Source of the DNA: Fusobacterium varium
GTDB taxonomy: Bacteria > Fusobacteriota > Fusobacteriia > Fusobacteriales > Fusobacteriaceae
Direction: 5' to 3'
DNA length: 64,000 nucleotides
Assembly (NCBI GenBank): GCA_900637705.1
Contig: LR134390.1
Location: forward strand, 2,170,001-2,234,000
Position 1 is the stretch's first letter. The number at the start of each line of letters is the position of its first letter. The notes beneath the pieces are model-generated. The model worked only from the letters and a program-made list of their open reading frames with translations. It had not been told where the DNA came from and ran no database searches. The position numbers and the translations under genes were made by a program. Positions 59,869 to 64,000 of this stretch are shown here, piece after piece.

Positions 59869-61089
59869 ATGTTTGAGTACAAATTTAATATGGCAGAAAC
59901 ACTTGCCATAGCTGCAGTCTTACTTTGTTTGGGAAGATGGATAAAGAATAAAAGTGAATTTTTACAAAAGTTCTTTATACCAGCACCAGTTGTTAGTGGA
60001 TTGATTTTTTCTATTTTTGTTTTTATAGGACGTCAAACTGAAACTTTTCAATTTGATTTTGATTTAACACTACAAAATTTCTTAATGATTGCATTCTTTA
60101 CTACAGTTGGATTTATGGCTAGTTTTAAACTATTAGCTCAAGGGGGAGTTGGAGTTGCTGTATTCTTAGTAGTTGCTACTGGATTAGTAATCTGCCAAGA
60201 TGCAATTGGAGTTGCATTATCTAAAGCTTTAGGAATGAATCCTTTATTTGGTCTTATAGTAGGATCTGTACCTCTTACAGGAGGACATGGTACTGCTGGA
60301 GCTTTTGGAGCTACAATAGAAGAATTAGGAGTAGTTGGAGCCAGAACTGCTGGATTTGCTGCTGCTACTTATGGACTTGTTATGGGATGTTTAATTGGAG
60401 GACCAGTTGCTAGAAGACTTATGATTAAACATAACTTAAAAGGTGAAGACAGTAAAGCTCAAGATCCTGATTTAAAAGCTGAAAAAGTTGAAGTAACAGA
60501 AGAAAAGATATTAAATGCAGTTATTATCATAGCTGTTGCAATGGGAATTGGAGCTTCTATACCTCCATTTGTTAAAGCACATACTGGTTGGCTGATTAAA
60601 GGTGGATTAGCTCTTCCTGCATATATCGGACCTATGCTTGTTGCTGCTCTTTTAAGAAATATCGCTGATACAATAAAAAAACCTCTTCCTATGAAGGAAA
60701 TTGACATTGTTGGAAGTATATCTCTATCTGTATTTTTGTCAATGGCATTAATGACAATGAAGTTATGGGAACTTGTTGAACTAGCTATTCCTATGATTAT
60801 TATCTTAGCTATTCAGACAATATTTGTAATTCTCTATACTTATTTTATAACATACAATGTTATGAGACTTCCATTTATAGCTACTAAGTATGATGCAGCT
60901 GTAATGGTTACAGGGCATTGTGGATTTGGAATGGGAGCTACTCCAACAGCAATTGCCAATATGGAGTCTTTCACATCTGTAAATGGTTTCTCTACAAAAG
61001 CTTTCTTTATTGTACCTCTTGTAGGAGCACTATTTATAGACTTTACAAATGCAGCTGTAATAACTTTCTTTATAAACATGTTTCAATAA
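59869..61089 (+). CDS. gltS: Sodium/glutamate symporter
   Basis: A 406-aa membrane transporter with about 10-12 hydrophobic segments taking up glutamate with Na+. Diagnostic segments are FIPAPVVSGLI, VPLTGGHGTAGAFG and the second-repeat CGFGMGATPTAIANM. An upstream ATG at 59839 is in frame, but AGGAGG six nt before the ATG at 59869 (MFEYKFNMAETLAI) decides the start. murI follows after 48 nt, so both are probably one transcript linking glutamate uptake with D-glutamate supply. Confidence 0.93.
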   Translation: MFEYKFNMAETLAIAAVLLCLGRWIKNKSEFLQKFFIPAPVVSGLIFSIFVFIGRQTETFQFDFDLTLQNFLMIAFFTTVGFMASFKLLAQGGVGVAVFLVVATGLVICQDAIGVALSKALGMNPLFGLIVGSVPLTGGHGTAGAFGATIEELGVVGARTAGFAAATYGLVMGCLIGGPVARRLMIKHNLKGEDSKAQDPDLKAEKVEVTEEKILNAVIIIAVAMGIGASIPPFVKAHTGWLIKGGLALPAYIGPMLVAALLRNIADTIKKPLPMKEIDIVGSISLSVFLSMALMTMKLWELVELAIPMIIILAIQTIFVILYTYFITYNVMRLPFIATKYDAAVMVTGHCGFGMGATPTAIANMESFTSVNGFSTKAFFIVPLVGALFIDFTNAAVITFFINMFQ

Positions 61090-61137
61090 ATAAAATATTA
61101 ATTAATATATAATTTTTATTTCAGGGGGGCTTGAATC

Positions 61138-61929
61138 ATGAAAAAAAACTATAACATTGGAGTCTTTGACTCTGGAGTTGGAGGAACAACAGTATTAAAA
61201 AGAATTATTGAATTATTACCTAATGAAAATATCATATATTATGGTGATAATGGAAATGCACCTTATGGTGAAAAAACGACTAAGGAGATTCAAGGATTTT
61301 GTTTAGATATTATGGATTTTTTCATGATGAATAACTGTAAAGCTGTTGTTATTGCTTGCAATACTGCAACAGCTGCTTCATTGGACTTAATAAAAGGAAG
61401 ATATACTGTTCCTGTTATTGGAGTTATCTCACCTGGAGCTAAGTCAGCTGTAGAAACAAGTACAAATAAATGTATTGGAGTCTTATCTACTCCTTTTACA
61501 GCTGCATCGAATGCTTATGCAGATGAGATAGCTAAATATTCAAAGACAGCTAAAGTATATCAGGAAGGGTGCCCAGAATTATGTCCTATGATAGAAGCAG
61601 GTTGGGAAACTTTTGAGGATAGAGAAACTATTATTAAAAATCATATTTCTAAATTTCCTAGAAATGTAGATACAGTTGTTTTGGGATGTACTCACTATCC
61701 CATAGCAAGGGAAGATATTGCTAAAAATTTCTGTGGAAACATAGTTGACCCTGCAAAAGAAACTTCTATTGCCCTTTACAATACTCTAAAAAATTCTGAT
61801 CTTTTATCAGATTCTGATGCTAAAGGAAAAATTGATTTTTTTGTTAGTGGAGATAAAGAAAAATTTAAAAAAGTAGCAGAACAGTTTTTAGGATTTGAAA
61901 TAAAAGCTCTTTATAAAATTGAAAAATAA
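61138..61929 (+). CDS. murI: Glutamate racemase
   Basis: A 263-aa cofactor-independent racemase giving D-glutamate for peptidoglycan. FDSGVGGTTVLKRI and YGDNGNAPYG at the N-terminus, catalytic cysteines in VIACNTATAAS and VLGCTHYPI. Normal length, intact frame, strong GGGGGG-type ribosome site. The pairing with gltS suggests supply of its substrate. In Fusobacteria amino-acid fermenters glutamate uptake also feeds catabolism. Confidence 0.95.
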   Translation: MKKNYNIGVFDSGVGGTTVLKRIIELLPNENIIYYGDNGNAPYGEKTTKEIQGFCLDIMDFFMMNNCKAVVIACNTATAASLDLIKGRYTVPVIGVISPGAKSAVETSTNKCIGVLSTPFTAASNAYADEIAKYSKTAKVYQEGCPELCPMIEAGWETFEDRETIIKNHISKFPRNVDTVVLGCTHYPIAREDIAKNFCGNIVDPAKETSIALYNTLKNSDLLSDSDAKGKIDFFVSGDKEKFKKVAEQFLGFEIKALYKIEK

Positions 61930-61953
61930 AAATTGAATATAAATAATTAAATT

Positions 61954-61980
61954 AGAGTGGTTTAAATACCACTCTTTTTA
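61954..61980 (+). terminator. Terminator after murI
   Basis: Perfect 8-bp stem AGAGTGGT / ACCACTCT with a 6-nt loop and following T run. Confidence 0.9.
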
Positions 61981-62119
61981 TTTTAGTGTATTTTTTAATG
62001 CTCTTAAATATTGATTTTAAACTTATTGAAATTATATTATTTCAAATATTTACCAAATTTTAATCTTAGTTGATTATTATTATAGTAACTAATATTTCTT
62101 AATTTTATGAGGTGCTACT

Positions 62120-63154
62120 ATGAAGATACTAGTAATAAGATTTAAACAGATAGGAGATGCTGTTCTCTCTTCAGCTATTTGCAATACATTAAAGAAAACT
62201 TTCCCTAATTCTGAAATAGATTATGTTCTATATGAACATATTTCTCCACTCTTCCAGAAACATAAATATATTGATAATATTATTTCAATTACCAAAGAGG
62301 AGCAAAAAAATCCATTAAAATATATTAGTAAAGTATGGAAAGTTACAAGAAAAAAATATGATATCATTATTGATATTATGTCCACTCCCAAAAGTGAACT
62401 TTTTTCACTTTTTTCTATGAATAGTAAGTATAGAATAGGAAGGGCTAAAAAATATAGAGGTTTAATTTATACAGATAAAGTAAATGAACCTAAATATGCT
62501 GAAGATAAAGTTGATAAATTTTTGAAATTGCTGGATCCATTAAAAAAAGAATATAATTTAATTTATGATAACAACTATACTCTTTCTATCACAAATGAAG
62601 AAAAAAAAATTATGAAAAAAAGAATGGAAGAAGCTGGAATAGATTTTTCAAGACCTATGTTTGTATGTGCTGTAAATTCAAGAAGACCTGAAAAAGTTTA
62701 TGATGTAAATAAAATGATCCTTGTTATAGAACATCTTATAGAAAAACTAAATACACAAATTATATTTTATTATTCCCCTAATGAAAAAGAATTTGTAAAA
62801 ACTGTTCATAAAAAATTAAATAATAATATTAATGTTTTTTCAAATATAAAAACTGATTCTATTAGAGAATTAGCTACCCTTCTAAGTAATTGTGATATGT
62901 TTTTTGGTAATGAAGGAGGTCCTAGACATATTGCCCAAAGTCTAGATATTCCAAGTTTTGCTATTTTCAGTCCAAGTGCTTCTAAAAAAGAATGGCTTTC
63001 TAATGCCTGTGAAAGGCATCAGGGAGTTGAACCACAAGATATGCCTCTATATAGTCATTCTCTTTCAAGGGAAGAAAAATATGCTCTTATAACACCAGAA
63101 TATATTATTGCTAAAATAGAAGAAATCTATAATAATTTTGTAAAAAGAGGCTAG
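62120..63154 (+). CDS. Glycosyltransferase family 9 (heptosyltransferase-like)
   Basis: A 344-aa GT9 protein: MKILVIRFKQIGDAVLSSAICNTLKK (the WaaC/WaaF-type start), FVCAVNSRRPEKVYDVNKM, and CDMFFGNEGGPRHIAQSLDIPSFAIF, where the donor loop is N-E-G-G-P-R-H. The frame is intact. It stands alone, away from the core operons and on the opposite strand, so it may be a conserved inner-core enzyme. GAGGTG before ATG. Confidence 0.88.
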   Translation: MKILVIRFKQIGDAVLSSAICNTLKKTFPNSEIDYVLYEHISPLFQKHKYIDNIISITKEEQKNPLKYISKVWKVTRKKYDIIIDIMSTPKSELFSLFSMNSKYRIGRAKKYRGLIYTDKVNEPKYAEDKVDKFLKLLDPLKKEYNLIYDNNYTLSITNEEKKIMKKRMEEAGIDFSRPMFVCAVNSRRPEKVYDVNKMILVIEHLIEKLNTQIIFYYSPNEKEFVKTVHKKLNNNINVFSNIKTDSIRELATLLSNCDMFFGNEGGPRHIAQSLDIPSFAIFSPSASKKEWLSNACERHQGVEPQDMPLYSHSLSREEKYALITPEYIIAKIEEIYNNFVKRG

Positions 63155-63190
63155 TGCATTTATAATATCTCAAAACAAAAATGCTGAAAA

Positions 63191-63250
63191 GAAAAAGGAG
63201 TTGCTCAAAGAACTGATTAAAATCATCAATTTGCAACAACCCCTTTTATT
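63191..63250. terminator. Bidirectional terminator between the GT9 and nhaC
   Basis: AAAAAGGAGTTGC pairs imperfectly with GCAACAACCCCTTTT across a 23-nt loop containing a smaller ATTAAAATCATCAAT hairpin. It sits between two convergent stop codons. Confidence 0.6.
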
Positions 63251-63252
63251 TA

Positions 63253-64000
63253 TTATTTATTTTCTTTTTTTATTTTTTCAATTGTAAATCCTGTAAATCC
63301 ATATATCACAGATAAAACAGGAGAGATAAGATTAAAGAAACAGTATGGTACATATACCCATGGACCTACTCCCAATGCTCCCATCATGAAAGCTCCACAT
63401 GTATTCCAAGGAACAAGAGGCGATGTCATTGTTCCAGAGTCTTCTAAAGCTCTGGAAAGATTTTTTGCAGCTAATCCTCGCTCCTCATAACTTTCTTTAA
63501 ACATTCTTCCAGGTATAACTATTGAAAGATATTGATCTCCAGCTACTAAATTAACAAATATAGGTGTAAGTATAGTTGAAAGAATCAGTTTCCCATTGGT
63601 ATTGGCAAACTTTAGTATTTCCTGTGCTATTCTTCCAAGCATTCCAGATTTTTCCATTATTCCACCAAATGTCATAGCACAAAGTACAAGAGAAACTGTC
63701 CACATCATTGAATCCAGTCCTCCTCTTGTAAGAAGCTCATCTACCATAGGCATTCCTGTATGTCCTACATAGCCATAATGAAGTGAATAAAGTGCTTCTT
63801 TCAAACTAGAACCCTGAACAACCATTGCTGTAACAGCTCCTATCAATGAACCTACAAAGAGCCCTGGAATAGCAGGTACTTTCATTATAACCATTCCAAT
63901 AACAAATATAGGTATCAATAGAAGTAATGGATTTATTTTAAATGACCCTGTAAGAGCATTTAAAATCTCATTTATCTGAGCTGTATCTACTTCTCCACCA
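63253..64000 (-). CDS. nhaC: Na+/H+ antiporter NhaC-family protein, partial (5' end beyond the window)
   Basis: The C-terminal 248 residues are visible; the reading frame runs on to the window edge. Hydrophobic segments with GGLDSMMWTVSLVLCAMTFGGIMEKSG, VAGDQYLSIVIPGRMF and LSRALEDSGTMTSPLVPWNTCGAFM (the conserved NhaC/arginine-ornithine-type antiporter region) identify the family. It exchanges protons and sodium or serves a related small-solute exchange. Convergent with the GT9 gene. Confidence 0.85.
   Translation of the reverse strand, partial: GGEVDTAQINEILNALTGSFKINPLLLLIPIFVIGMVIMKVPAIPGLFVGSLIGAVTAMVVQGSSLKEALYSLHYGYVGHTGMPMVDELLTRGGLDSMMWTVSLVLCAMTFGGIMEKSGMLGRIAQEILKFANTNGKLILSTILTPIFVNLVAGDQYLSIVIPGRMFKESYEERGLAAKNLSRALEDSGTMTSPLVPWNTCGAFMMGALGVGPWVYVPYCFFNLISPVLSVIYGFTGFTIEKIKKENK

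Noticed and set aside
1..64000. CRISPR array
   Set aside because: No regularly spaced direct repeats were found; short recurring A/T strings come from composition only.
1..64000. tRNA, rRNA or known riboswitch
   Set aside because: No GC-richer structured stretch, T-loop consensus or recognised aptamer core was noticed.

Overview
The window comes from a very AT-rich Gram-negative anaerobe, most likely a Fusobacterium (F. varium/ulcerans/mortiferum group). The evidence is the low GC, the GlgC plus GlgD pair (Firmicutes/Fusobacteria style) beside lipopolysaccharide genes (heptosyltransferase-family GT9, WaaL-type ligases, WaaY-like kinases), and strong AGGAG ribosome sites. Species cannot be fixed from sequence reading alone. 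No rRNA, tRNA, IS element, phage gene or CRISPR array was seen.

Layout. 1-5.8 kb (+): an HD phosphohydrolase, a natural CcdA-TlpA fusion, a nitroreductase and an exported FMN/FAD flavoprotein reductase, mostly separated by clear hairpin terminators. 5.8-16.4 kb (+): a glycogen operon, trmB-like regulator, malQ, glgP, glgB, glgC, glgD, glgA, behind a near-consensus sigma70 promoter. 16.4-35.6 kb (-): one long Wzx/Wzy polysaccharide (O-antigen type) operon read from wbpM down to rfbB. It makes dTDP-4-keto-6-deoxyglucose (rfbA, rfbB), converts it to a dTDP-3-amino-3,6-dideoxyhexose (FdtA/QdtA-type isomerase, aminotransferase) that is probably N-formylated, makes UDP-ManNAcA (wecB, wecC), and starts the chain with a small phosphoglycosyl transferase fed by WbpM and a WbpV-like reductase. 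It also holds three glycosyltransferases, a flippase, a polymerase and a heparinase II/III-like protein.

36-45 kb (-) and 48-57 kb (-): two parallel core-type operons. Each begins with a closely related GT9 gene and carries a GT4, WaaY-like kinase(s) and its own O-antigen-ligase-like protein. Between them (45.5-48.1 kb, -) a second, nearly identical rfbB sits with a fused rmlC-rmlD gene, giving a dTDP-rhamnose branch. licD follows (-). From 58.3 kb the strand switches to +: a lipid kinase, gltS, murI and another GT9, then a partial nhaC (-) at the right edge.

Sequence-quality caveat: about 30 genes are interrupted, and every interruption I checked is repaired by adding back one base, nearly always in an A or T run. 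This one-sided pattern points to homopolymer under-calling rather than mass pseudogenisation. Broken genes are therefore given as single full-length CDS entries with the frameshifts stated. Only one stretch (49160-49470) looks like genuine decay.
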